Both the position numbers and the translations under genes were made by a program. A model generated the notes under the pieces. That model had not been told where the DNA came from, did no database searches, and saw nothing but the letters and a program-made list of their open reading frames with translations. Below, piece by piece: positions 1 through 5,550 of a stretch of 5,550 nucleotides of DNA. Position 1 is the stretch's first letter, and every line of letters starts with the position of its first letter. The DNA lies in assembly GCA_020345785.1 (NCBI GenBank), contig CP070771.1, positions 1,532,400 to 1,537,949 of the forward strand, in the 5' to 3' direction. The stretch comes from Desulfobacterales bacterium. GTDB taxonomy: Bacteria > Desulfobacterota > Desulfobacteria > Desulfobacterales > JAFDCJ01.

Positions 1-462
1 CCCGCGGTGGTCAACCTGACCTACATCAAGGAAGGCGCGACCATGCTCAAACAGGCGTATGAGTCCAAAGTTGAGGTTCAATGGCTTATGGGTTCGGCCG
101 CCAAGTCACCCAAGCTGGCGGAATTGGCCGGTGTGGCGGCAGAAGGTGTCATCGGAACCTACCCCACCTTTTCCCAGGAAACAAGCCAATATCAAGCCTT
201 TAAAGAGGGATGGGAGACAAAATACCCGGGCCAGAAGACGCCGATCTTCGGGGAGTACAATTATGATATGGTCAAGCTGACGGCCGAGGCCCTGAAAAAG
301 GCCAAGTCGATGTCTTCATCCGACATTCGCAGCGCGCTGATCGAAGCGAGCAAAGGATTTATAGGAGCGACGGGCGACAAAACCTTCGATGAAAACGGCG
401 ATGTCGGCGCCACCTATGGCCGCTGGACCGTAAAAGACGGCAAGATCACCGATTACAAGTAA
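1..462 (+). CDS. ABC transporter periplasmic substrate-binding protein, LIV type (C-terminal part)
   Basis: This is the C-terminal 153 residues of a type I periplasmic binding protein (LivJ/LivK-like, Peripla_BP_6 family). The reading frame is open from base 1, so the start and the secretion signal lie outside the window; full family members are roughly 370-400 residues. Typical features in order are a 'SPKLAELAGVAAEGVIGTYP' segment (about residues 36-55), the 'F..GWETKYPG' helix region (about 67-77), 'YNYDMVKLTAEALKKA' (about 86-101), which matches the family's conserved 'aYDav.la.Ai.kA' helix, and a terminal 'GATGDKTFDENGD' turn followed by 'Y.RWTVKDGKI'. In this family the protein binds an amino acid or related small ligand in the periplasm and delivers it to the permease. 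It ends 8 bases before livH, so it belongs to the same operon. The ligand cannot be named because the binding residues of the first lobe are missing. Confidence 0.93.
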   Translation, partial: PAVVNLTYIKEGATMLKQAYESKVEVQWLMGSAAKSPKLAELAGVAAEGVIGTYPTFSQETSQYQAFKEGWETKYPGQKTPIFGEYNYDMVKLTAEALKKAKSMSSSDIRSALIEASKGFIGATGDKTFDENGDVGATYGRWTVKDGKITDYK

Positions 463-470
463 GTTCCGGT

Positions 471-1343
471 ATGGAATATTATGCCCAACTTCTTTTAAAC
501 GGCATCATCGCCGGCTCTATTTATGCCCTCTTCGCGGTGGGCCTCACCATGGTGTATGGGGTTTTCCGGTTTATCAATTTCGCCCACGGAGAGCTCATTG
601 CCTGGGGGGCCTACCTGGCTCTTTTTTTCACCCGATCACCTTTTTCTTTGCCCATCTATCTCGCTGCCCTGCCGGCACTGGTGATTACCGCTTTGATCGG
701 CCTGGCCCAGGACCGGTTTGTGTTCGCGCCCCTGAGACACGGCAGTCGTATTACGCTTTTGATTGCCTCCATCGGGCTTTCTTATTTTCTGCGAAATTTT
801 ATCCGGCTTATTTGGGGTTCGGATTTGCAGACTTACGGGTTGATGCCGACCCGAGGATTTGATTTCGCCGGGCTGAGCGTCACCTCGGCTCAAATAGCCA
901 TGATGGCGGCTGCTGTTTTATTTCTAGGAACCCTTTATGTCATCCTTACGCGCACCCTACTGGGAAAAAGCCTGCGGGCGGTAGCCGACAACCTGGATCT
1001 GGCCCAGATCATGGGTATCAGCATTCAAAAGGTGAGTGTGGCGGTATGGGTTCTGGCCTCTTTTTTTTCAGCCGTCGGGGGCATCCTGCTGGCCGTCGAT
1101 ACCAACCTGGAGCCCCTGATGGGTCTGACCAACCTGATCAAGGCCTTTGCCGCCGTCCTGCTAGGCGGTGCCGGCAATGTGTGGGGAGCACTGCTGGGCG
1201 GGCTTATTATCGGTGTTGCCGAAAATGTAAGCGTGGCCTTTATCTCTCCGGGTTACAAGGACTTTATCTCGTTTGCCTTGATTATCCTGATGCTTCTTTT
1301 TCGTCCCCGGGGAATTTTCGGAATATTGGGAGGGGTTCGCTAG
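471..1343 (+). CDS. livH: LIV-type ABC transporter permease LivH
   Basis: Inner-membrane permease of a branched-chain amino acid-type ABC transporter, 290 residues (slightly shorter than E. coli LivH). It is strongly hydrophobic, with about eight predicted membrane segments. Family hallmarks are visible: the N-terminal 'NGIIAGSIYALFAVGLTMVYG' region (10-30), the 'INFAHGE' motif (35-41), the cytoplasmic coupling loop 'LRAVADNLDLAQIMGI' (168-183) that contacts the ATPases, the glycine-rich 'AVLLGGAGNVWGALLGG' segment (228-244), and the closing 'LLFRPRGIFG' (275-284). It pairs with LivM to form the channel. The ATG 8 bases after the binding-protein stop puts the family's usual N-terminus in place, although the upstream ribosome binding site is weak, which suggests translational coupling. 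The function is family-level; the substrate is inferred only as amino acid-like. Confidence 0.96.
   Translation: MEYYAQLLLNGIIAGSIYALFAVGLTMVYGVFRFINFAHGELIAWGAYLALFFTRSPFSLPIYLAALPALVITALIGLAQDRFVFAPLRHGSRITLLIASIGLSYFLRNFIRLIWGSDLQTYGLMPTRGFDFAGLSVTSAQIAMMAAAVLFLGTLYVILTRTLLGKSLRAVADNLDLAQIMGISIQKVSVAVWVLASFFSAVGGILLAVDTNLEPLMGLTNLIKAFAAVLLGGAGNVWGALLGGLIIGVAENVSVAFISPGYKDFISFALIILMLLFRPRGIFGILGGVR
1328..1335 (+). promoter_or_regulatory. ribosome binding site of livM
   Basis: The purine-rich GGGAGGGG lies inside the last codons of livH, 11 bases before the livM ATG at 1347. It supports that ATG as the start and shows that livM translation is initiated from within livH. Confidence 0.6.
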
Positions 1344-1346
1344 GCG

Positions 1347-2219
1347 ATGGACTATTTGCTGCATATTTTTATCGTGTCCTTGATTTATGGCATCTTTGCC
1401 ATATCCCTGAACCTGGAACTCGGGTATGCGGGGCTTTACAATTTCGGGCATGTGGCTTTTTTCGGAATCGGCGCATATACTTCTGCACTGCTGAGTCTTG
1501 CCGGCTATCCGGTTATCCTGGGAATGGTTTGTGGCATGATCGTATCCGGGGGGACGGGAGCACTGCTGGCCGTACCGGCGCTCCGGTTGTCGGGGGATTA
1601 CTTCGGCATTGCCACCCTTTCCTTCGGTGAAATTATCAGGCTTTTTTTCCTCAACGAACGCTGGCTGACAAAAGGACCTATGGGACTTCCCGGAATTTCC
1701 CGCCCGGCCTGGATTGGTGAGGGCGTCGCCGGACTTCCCCGGTTTTTGATATTTTGCACGCTGCTGACCGTAATGGTTTTCCTAGTGGTGCGCCACCTTG
1801 CCCGGTCCCCTTTCGGACGGGCGCTCAAGGTGATCCGAGAGGATGAATATGTCGCCCAGGCCCTTGGTAAAAATACACTGTCTTTTAAGATCCGGGCCGT
1901 GACCGTCGGATCAATCCTGGCAGGACTGGCCGGAAGCCTTTGGGCTCATTATATTTCCTACATCAGCCCGGCCGACTTTACCCTTACCGAGACGATTCTG
2001 GTCCTGCTTTGTGTGGTGCTGGGAGGGCGGGGTACCCATTGGGGTCCGATACTGGGTGCATTTGTGGTCATTTTCTTTCAGGAAATTATCCGGTTTCTTC
2101 CGATCCCTGCTGATTTCGATCGATTTGTGGCCCCTGTTCAGGGGATGGTATACGGCGCGGTTCTCATCATTCTCATGCTGAAGCGGCCGGAAGGACTTTT
2201 ACCCGAATACAAAGCGTAG
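1347..2219 (+). CDS. livM: LIV-type ABC transporter permease LivM
   Basis: Second inner-membrane permease of the transporter, 290 residues, the usual length for the short LivM form lacking the extra N-terminal helices of E. coli LivM. Diagnostic segments are 'SLNLELGYAGLYNFGHVAFF' (20-39) followed by 'GIGAYTSALL', then 'LRLSGDYFGIATLSFGEIIR' (79-98), the cytoplasmic coupling loop 'VIREDEYVAQALGKN' (162-176), 'LGGRGTHWGPILGA' (225-238), and the C-terminal 'LKRPEGLLPE' (278-287). It heterodimerises with LivH to make the translocation pathway. The start is 3 bases after the livH stop and is backed by the GGGAGGGG site. The livG ATG follows its stop with a 3-base gap, as expected for a tightly coupled operon. 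Nothing is missing or unusual. Confidence 0.96.
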   Translation: MDYLLHIFIVSLIYGIFAISLNLELGYAGLYNFGHVAFFGIGAYTSALLSLAGYPVILGMVCGMIVSGGTGALLAVPALRLSGDYFGIATLSFGEIIRLFFLNERWLTKGPMGLPGISRPAWIGEGVAGLPRFLIFCTLLTVMVFLVVRHLARSPFGRALKVIREDEYVAQALGKNTLSFKIRAVTVGSILAGLAGSLWAHYISYISPADFTLTETILVLLCVVLGGRGTHWGPILGAFVVIFFQEIIRFLPIPADFDRFVAPVQGMVYGAVLIILMLKRPEGLLPEYKA

Positions 2220-2222
2220 AAA

Positions 2223-2987
2223 ATGCTTGAAATAGAAAATGTTACAAAAAGTTTCGGCGGCCTGACGGCAGTCCATGATGTTACCTTTCAGCTCGGTGAT
2301 ACGGGGGTTACAGGATTGGTGGGTCCCAACGGCAGCGGCAAAACGACCCTGTTCCATCTCATCACAGGCTTTTACAAGCTGGACAGGGGACACATCCATT
2401 TTAACGACAAGCGGATCAGTGGGCTGGCTCCGCACGTCATCAGCCGAATGGGGCTTGTCCGTACATTTCAGCAAACCCGGGTTCTGCCATTCTTATCCGT
2501 GCTGGAGAATTTGATGGCGGCATCCCCCGAACAGACCGGCGAACGCCTCTCTTCTGTATTTTTTCAACCGCGCAGGGTGAAGCTGGAGGAAAGCGAAAAC
2601 AGAGAGCGGGCCATGCAAATCCTGGAGCTTTTAAAGCTTAAACCCTTCGAGCGGCATCTTGCCGGTCGGTTAAGCTTTGGCCAGCAGAAGCTTATTGAAC
2701 TGGGAAAGGTGCTCATGGCCAAACCCAAAATGATCCTTCTTGACGAGCCTACCGCCGGGGTCAATCCAACCCTTATCCGACAGCTGGTGGATGTCATCAG
2801 GAAACTTGACCGCAGGGGCATACAGGTTTTTCTGATCGAACATAACATGCCCCTGGTGGCGGAGATTTGCGAAAAAGTTTTCGTGATGGACGCAGGAAGT
2901 CTTATATTCGCCGGCACACCATCTGAAACCCGACAAAACCCCCGGGTCATCGAAGCGTATCTGGGAAGCGAAGACCATGTTGCTTGA
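2223..2987 (+). CDS. livG: LIV-type ABC transporter ATP-binding protein LivG
   Basis: Cytoplasmic ATPase of 254 residues, the usual LivG length. Visible motifs are Walker A 'GPNGSGKTT' (34-42), the Q-loop in 'VRTFQQTR' (79-86), the ABC signature in its LivG form 'LSFGQQKLIEL' (150-160), Walker B 'ILLDEPTAGV' (171-180, with D174 and catalytic E175), the H-loop 'IEHNM' (H207), and the family C-terminal tail 'VIEAYLG' (242-248). The long insert between Q-loop and signature (about 95-145) is typical of LivG and separates it from LivF. It should dimerise with LivF and couple ATP hydrolysis to uptake through LivH/LivM. No strong ribosome binding site precedes the ATG, consistent with coupling to livM. 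Its end overlaps the livF start by 11 bases. All catalytic residues are present. Confidence 0.96.
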   Translation: MLEIENVTKSFGGLTAVHDVTFQLGDTGVTGLVGPNGSGKTTLFHLITGFYKLDRGHIHFNDKRISGLAPHVISRMGLVRTFQQTRVLPFLSVLENLMAASPEQTGERLSSVFFQPRRVKLEESENRERAMQILELLKLKPFERHLAGRLSFGQQKLIELGKVLMAKPKMILLDEPTAGVNPTLIRQLVDVIRKLDRRGIQVFLIEHNMPLVAEICEKVFVMDAGSLIFAGTPSETRQNPRVIEAYLGSEDHVA

Positions 2988-3684
2988 GCTGAAAAAGATC
3001 ACTGCTGGATACGGGCCTCTCACCGTTGTGTACGATGTCAGTCTTGACGTTGACCAAGGGGAGATCGTTTGTCTAATTGGTCCCAACGGAGCGGGAAAAT
3101 CCACCGTATTGAGATCGGTTGCAGGTCAGATTAGGCCTGCATCTGGAAAGGTCCTGTTCAATGGAGAAGACCTTACCTGCGCCAGCATCGCGGAGAAGGG
3201 CCACAAGGGACTGATATTCATACCCCAGGGTGATAACATTTTTCCCAATCTAACGGTGCTGGAAAATCTGGAAATGGCCGGTTTAATCCTGCAGGATCAT
3301 GAAAAACTTCACCGGTCCATTGAAAAGGCGCTGGAAAAATTTCCTGCCATTAAGGAAATGAAAACCCGTCCTGCGCGGGAACTTTCCGGCGGGCAGCGCC
3401 AAATGGTGGCGCTTAGCCGTATTCTTCTCCTCCGGCCGCAACTTGTCTTGCTGGATGAACCTTCCCTCGGACTATCGCCCATGGTGGTTGACCTTATCTT
3501 CAAAGAGATTCGGGAAATGAACAAAGAGGGCATATCCTTTCTGCTTGTCGAGCAAAACGCCCGCAAAGCGCTCTCGGTTTCCCACAGGGGGTATGTCCTG
3601 GAATTGGGCCGCAACCGGCTGACGGGGACCGGCCAGCAACTTTTAGACAATTCAGATGTCCAACAGCTTTATTTGGGCGGATGA
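2977..3684 (+). CDS. livF: LIV-type ABC transporter ATP-binding protein LivF
   Basis: Second ATPase of the transporter, 235 residues, normal for LivF. Motifs are Walker A 'GPNGAGKST' (35-43), the Q-loop 'IPQGDNIFPNLTVLENL' (82-98, Q84), the canonical signature 'LSGGQRQM' (136-143), and Walker B 'LVLLDEPSLGLSP' (156-168, D160/E161). The H-loop position reads 'LVEQNA' with Gln193 instead of His; as I recall it, this is the family-typical state for LivF and not a defect. The protein ends in the characteristic 'LYLGG'. The ATG lies inside the last codons of livG in a different frame, so translation is probably coupled by re-initiation. This is the last gene of the operon on this strand: the next gene is convergent, and the first good stem-loop lies about 85 bases downstream. 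Confidence 0.96.
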   Translation: MLLELKKITAGYGPLTVVYDVSLDVDQGEIVCLIGPNGAGKSTVLRSVAGQIRPASGKVLFNGEDLTCASIAEKGHKGLIFIPQGDNIFPNLTVLENLEMAGLILQDHEKLHRSIEKALEKFPAIKEMKTRPARELSGGQRQMVALSRILLLRPQLVLLDEPSLGLSPMVVDLIFKEIREMNKEGISFLLVEQNARKALSVSHRGYVLELGRNRLTGTGQQLLDNSDVQQLYLGG

Positions 3685-3752
3685 ATTAACGCTAAGGTCG
3701 GAAAAGTCGGGGATCCTGCTCATGCTCCCGGTATAGAGGTGCAACATTCAAC

Positions 3753-3921
3753 CATCAATAGTAACGGTCTCGTAAAAAGTCGGAAACGCGATCTTTTTAC
3801 GAGAGTGTTTAGTGTTCAGTATTTTGTGTTTAGTGACCTAACTCCCTGATCTGGAGCTGAATATTTGACGCCAAACACCAAACACATGATTAAATCGACT
3901 TTTTGCGATTTCATCAATAGT
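3753..3921. repeat. MITE-like palindromic repeat element with flanking direct repeats
   Basis: A roughly 170-bp non-coding block is bounded by identical 10-bp direct repeats CATCAATAGT (3753-3762 and 3912-3921). Just inside are imperfect terminal inverted repeats: TCGTAAAAAGTCG (3770-3782) and CGACTTTTTGCGA (3896-3908), which match at 12 of 13 positions. The interior holds a perfect stem-loop (3768-3804), a tandemly repeated GTGTTTAGTG (3805-3814 and 3826-3835, 21-base period) and an inverse counterpart CACCAAACACA (3876-3886) matching 3825-3835 at 10 of 11 positions. No transposase reading frame fits inside. The structure is read directly from sequence; that it is a non-autonomous mobile or REP-like dispersed element is inference. 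The direct repeats could be target duplications or part of the repeat consensus. Confidence 0.6.
3768..3804. terminator. perfect 12-bp stem-loop, possible bidirectional terminator
   Basis: TCTCGTAAAAAG (3768-3779) and CTTTTTACGAGA (3793-3804) are exact reverse complements separated by a 13-base loop. The stem is AT-rich in its upper half and carries the T run inside the arm, so no separate U tract follows on either strand. It sits between convergent genes (livF ends at 3684; the - strand ABM-like gene ends at 3914), where a shared terminator would be useful. The symmetry is certain; terminator function is inferred, and it may only be part of the repeat element. Confidence 0.45.
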
Positions 3922-4216
3922 GAGGGTAGAAACCCAGATCAAATATTTCATACTCGGTCTTGCCTTCAAGAAATTCAGCGAACTTTTGCTCAGTGGATTT
4001 CCGTTTTTCATTCTCCATCCACTCGTTCCAACTTGCTATATTTCGCCAATTTGAAGCTACGACAACGCGAGATGGATTTTCATGATCCCACATGGTTTCA
4101 GAGGACATGTAACCTTCCTGGTCCAAGGCAACATAACGGATCTCCTTGAGCATCTGCTTAATTTCATTAACACGCCCTTCTTTGAATTGTCGCTTTATTA
4201 ATACCCTAATCGGCAT
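3914..4216 (-). CDS. small antibiotic-biosynthesis-monooxygenase (ABM) fold protein
   Basis: A 100-residue protein resembling the ABM superfamily of dimeric ferredoxin-like (alpha+beta barrel) proteins. Visible elements are a first strand 'MPIRVLIKRQF' (1-11), a helix 'VNEIKQMLKEIRYVAL' (16-31), 'GYMSSETMW' (35-43) at the usual 'pGyisget' position, a strand and aromatic motif 'VVVASNWRNIASWNEWM' (51-67, matching the family's 'vistWkSledw.aW'), and a terminal strand 'TEYEIFDLGF' (87-96). Length is normal for the family. Known members range from quinol or heme-degrading monooxygenases to proteins with no known activity, so no reaction can be assigned. The start is chosen at the ATG preceded by AAGGAGGT; a longer frame reaching 4366 would run over the neighbouring gene and adds unrelated residues. 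The stop codon and last residues fall inside the right 10-bp repeat of the adjacent element. Probably cytoplasmic. Confidence 0.8.
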   Translation of the reverse strand: MPIRVLIKRQFKEGRVNEIKQMLKEIRYVALDQEGYMSSETMWDHENPSRVVVASNWRNIASWNEWMENEKRKSTEQKFAEFLEGKTEYEIFDLGFYPHY

Positions 4217-4220
4217 GATG

Positions 4221-4228
4221 ACCTCCTT
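4221..4228 (-). promoter_or_regulatory. strong ribosome binding site of the ABM-like gene
   Basis: Read on the - strand this is AAGGAGGT, a near-perfect Shine-Dalgarno sequence, 4 bases before the ATG at 4216 (5 bases from its GGAGG core). It decides the start codon against the longer in-frame alternative upstream. Confidence 0.85.
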
Positions 4229-4287
4229 ACAATGCATAAACTTTAGAAAAAACCCATTCTCGCATTCATTTTCAGCTAGCTTCCAAT

Positions 4288-4632
4288 TTAATGCTCGGGA
4301 AATATACGATTTATTATCAAAGAATAACAGCCCATCACCAAAGACACCGGAAGGGTAATCGGCCAAAACGAACCTGTTAATACTTGATATTCAATACTCC
4401 AAGTATAGTTTTTATCCCAGACCAAAGCAAATGTAAAAATTCGATAAATAATTTTTACAGCGATTGAAGCAAAGATTGGATATAGCAATGAAACAATGAG
4501 ACCAAAGACGATGCCTTTAAAAAAGCCATAAGAACTGACGGCCAGAACATAAAATGACGCTAAACCGACAAGAACGGATATTGCACCTAATAGGACTTTA
4601 TATTCTCGGGCTTTACTTTTACTTGTTGGCAT
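4288..4632 (-). CDS. small hypothetical membrane protein
   Basis: A 114-residue protein that I do not recognise. It has a short basic N-terminus (MPTSKSKAREYK) and then three probable membrane helices: about 13-33 ('VLLGAISVLVGLASFYVLAV'), about 37-64 ('FFKGIVFGLIVSLLYPIFAS' and onward) and about 88-110 ('SFWPITLPVSLVMGCYSLII'). Between the second and third is a polar, aromatic stretch 'VWDKNYTWSIEYQVLTG' (71-87). A clear start codon, the helix pattern and the absence of a competing frame support a real gene, but no clear Shine-Dalgarno precedes the ATG. Base composition is clearly AT-richer (about 28-42% GC in 60-base lines sampled by eye) than in the liv genes. It lies 71 bases upstream of the ABM-like gene on the same strand, so the two may be co-transcribed. 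No function is proposed. Confidence 0.6.
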   Translation of the reverse strand: MPTSKSKAREYKVLLGAISVLVGLASFYVLAVSSYGFFKGIVFGLIVSLLYPIFASIAVKIIYRIFTFALVWDKNYTWSIEYQVLTGSFWPITLPVSLVMGCYSLIINRIFPEH

Positions 4633-4706
4633 GACTATTTTTCACTACTTGATCGAATCACAAAAAAATCAGATGATGGATTACTGCAAATACCGTTGAG
4701 TTATAA

Positions 4707-4797
4707 TTAATCCGCCCTGAAAAATAGCAGATTCAGGACTATGAACTGTTCCTGTAAAATTAAGGATAGTCGTTAGATCGAAGGTCCGGCGGATTAA
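4707..4797. repeat. long-range inverted repeat in the gap before the MetE-like gene's stop
   Basis: TTAATCCGCC (4707-4716) and GGCGGATTAA (4788-4797) are exact 10-bp reverse complements 71 bases apart. The right arm ends at the base next to the MetE-like stop codon (4798-4800). Between them is a smaller inverted repeat, CCTGAA (4716-4721) / TTCAGG (4732-4737), with a 10-base loop. On the - strand this lies just downstream of the MetE-like gene, so it could act in termination or be a small palindromic element; there is no T run to make it a classical terminator. The rest of the gap (4633-4706) shows no convincing promoter or RNA gene. Confidence 0.4.
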
Positions 4798-5550
4798 CTA
4801 GTTATCCCCCCAAATTTCCCGCACGGTTTTGACCACCAACTCCAGCTTGGCCCACTGTTCCGCCTCGGTTATCTCATTGCCGTGAACGGTGCTTGAAAAT
4901 CCGCACTGTGGGCTCAAACAGAGATTTTCAAGCGGTATATACTTTGCGGCTTCCTCGACGCGCTGCATCAGATCCGCACACGGCTCCAGCGCACCCACTT
5001 TGCTGGTAACCAGCCCAAGGACCACCATTTTATTGTCCGGCACCAAACGAAGCGGTGCAAAATCTCCCGAGCGTTCGTCGTCATACTCCAGGAAATAAGC
5101 ATCGACATTCATCTCATTGAACAGCACCTCGGCCACCGGTTCATAACCACCTTCTGCGACCCAGGCGCTGCGAAAATTTCCTCGGCACAGGTGAACCGCG
5201 ACAGTTAAATCTGTCGGCCGACCATCAACCACCCTGTTGATAAGTTCGGCGTAGGTTCTGGGAAGCTCGTCGGGATCGTCGCCGCGAGCTTTGGCACCTT
5301 CCCGCAACTTCGGGTCACACAAATAGGCCAGATTAGTGTCATCCATCTGAATATATCGACAGCCGCTCTGATAGAGGGCGTTGATTTCATCCCGGTAGCA
5401 TTTGGCCAAATCTTCGAAGAACACATTCATATCGGGATAGGCCTCAATATCAATCGCTTGGCGCCCCCCGCGAAAATGGACCATTGTCGGTGACGGAATG
5501 GCCACTTTAGGGGTCTGACCGGTAATTGATTTGAGATACTCAAAGTCTGC
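4798..5550 (-). CDS. cobalamin-independent methionine synthase (MetE C-terminal domain) family protein, 5' end missing
   Basis: The C-terminal 250 residues of a MetE C-terminal-domain protein (COG0620, YxjG/YxjH-like stand-alone form, usually about 370 residues). The frame is open to the window edge; the GTG at 5505 is internal, because the residues before it ('DFEYLKSITGQTPKV') continue the family pattern into 'AIPSPTMVHFRGGR'. The fold is a TIM barrel that transfers a methyl group to a zinc-bound thiol such as homocysteine. By comparison with E. coli MetE, the zinc ligands are His120 and Cys122 ('VHLCRGNF'), Glu155 ('YFLEYD') and Cys216 ('SPQCGFSS'), counting from the window edge, so the active centre is intact. 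'YIQMDDTNLAYLCDP' (66-80) is the sub-family form of MetE's 'iQiDEP'. The N-terminal folate-binding half of classical MetE is probably absent, but only the missing 5' part could prove this. The methyl donor and acceptor are therefore uncertain. Confidence 0.9.
   Translation of the reverse strand, partial: ADFEYLKSITGQTPKVAIPSPTMVHFRGGRQAIDIEAYPDMNVFFEDLAKCYRDEINALYQSGCRYIQMDDTNLAYLCDPKLREGAKARGDDPDELPRTYAELINRVVDGRPTDLTVAVHLCRGNFRSAWVAEGGYEPVAEVLFNEMNVDAYFLEYDDERSGDFAPLRLVPDNKMVVLGLVTSKVGALEPCADLMQRVEEAAKYIPLENLCLSPQCGFSSTVHGNEITEAEQWAKLELVVKTVREIWGDN

Noticed and set aside
1046..1630. 194-residue + strand open frame across the livH/livM junction.
   Set aside because: Out-of-frame shadow, rich in Arg, Gly and Cys, overlapping two well-supported permease genes.
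2564..3104. Two - strand open frames of 128 and 144 residues opposite livG/livF.
   Set aside because: Antisense shadows of the ATPase genes with no family-like motifs and no ribosome binding site that I can see.
3549..3585. LivF lacks the usual H-loop histidine (reads VEQN).
   Set aside because: As I recall the family, Gln at this position is the normal LivF state, so it is not a sign of an inactive ATPase.
3685..3750. GC-rich stretch after livF as an intrinsic terminator.
   Set aside because: Only a 4-bp stem (GGGA/TCCC) can be drawn and no T run follows. A 9-bp AAAAGTCGG match to the downstream repeat (3702-3710 and 3775-3783) is too short to interpret.
3865..4149. 94-residue + strand open frame starting inside the repeat element.
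   Set aside because: It begins in repeat sequence and runs antisense to the ABM-like gene, which has much better coding evidence.
4217..4366. N-terminal extension of the ABM-like gene to a start at 4366 (150 residues).
   Set aside because: It overlaps the end of the membrane-protein gene, adds residues with no family similarity, and ignores the near-perfect Shine-Dalgarno before the ATG at 4216.
4696..4707. TTGAGT and TATAAT words resembling a + strand promoter.
   Set aside because: The -35-like and -10-like words are adjacent instead of about 17 bases apart, and no + strand gene follows.

Overview
The window looks like a chromosomal segment of a free-living, probably anaerobic, Desulfobacterota-type (former Deltaproteobacteria) bacterium. 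That placement is an inference from the gene style, the mid-range GC of the coding part and a 'CGTAAAAAGTC'-type palindromic repeat that I associate, from memory only, with such genomes. No marker gene here fixes the taxonomy.

Left part (1-3684, + strand): a compact branched-chain amino acid-type (LIV/HAAT family) ABC transporter operon. It contains the C-terminal end of a periplasmic substrate-binding protein (start outside the window), then livH and livM (the two permeases) and livG and livF (the two ATPases). The genes are separated by 3-8 bases, and livG and livF overlap by 11 bases, so they are almost certainly co-transcribed. The binding protein captures the ligand in the periplasm, LivH/LivM form the channel, and LivG/LivF drive uptake. 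The ligand cannot be fixed from sequence alone: leucine, isoleucine and valine are the default, but amides, urea or aromatic compounds are possible in this family.

Middle (3685-3913): a convergent intergenic region. It holds a perfect 12-bp inverted repeat (3768-3779 / 3793-3804) nested in a roughly 170-bp element with 13-bp imperfect terminal inverted repeats and 10-bp flanking direct repeats. This resembles a miniature inverted-repeat element, and its right edge reaches the stop codon of the next gene.

Right part (3914-5550, - strand): a small antibiotic-biosynthesis-monooxygenase (ABM)-fold protein with a very strong ribosome binding site, an AT-rich unrecognised three-helix membrane protein, a 165-bp gap containing a long-range inverted repeat, and the C-terminal 250 residues of a cobalamin-independent methionine synthase (MetE C-terminal domain, YxjG-like) protein whose start lies beyond the window. 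The zinc ligands of the MetE catalytic domain are all visible.

I see no tRNA, rRNA, CRISPR array, transposase or phage gene. Most of the window is ordinary. The second-look material is the repeat element and the AT-rich small-gene block beside it.
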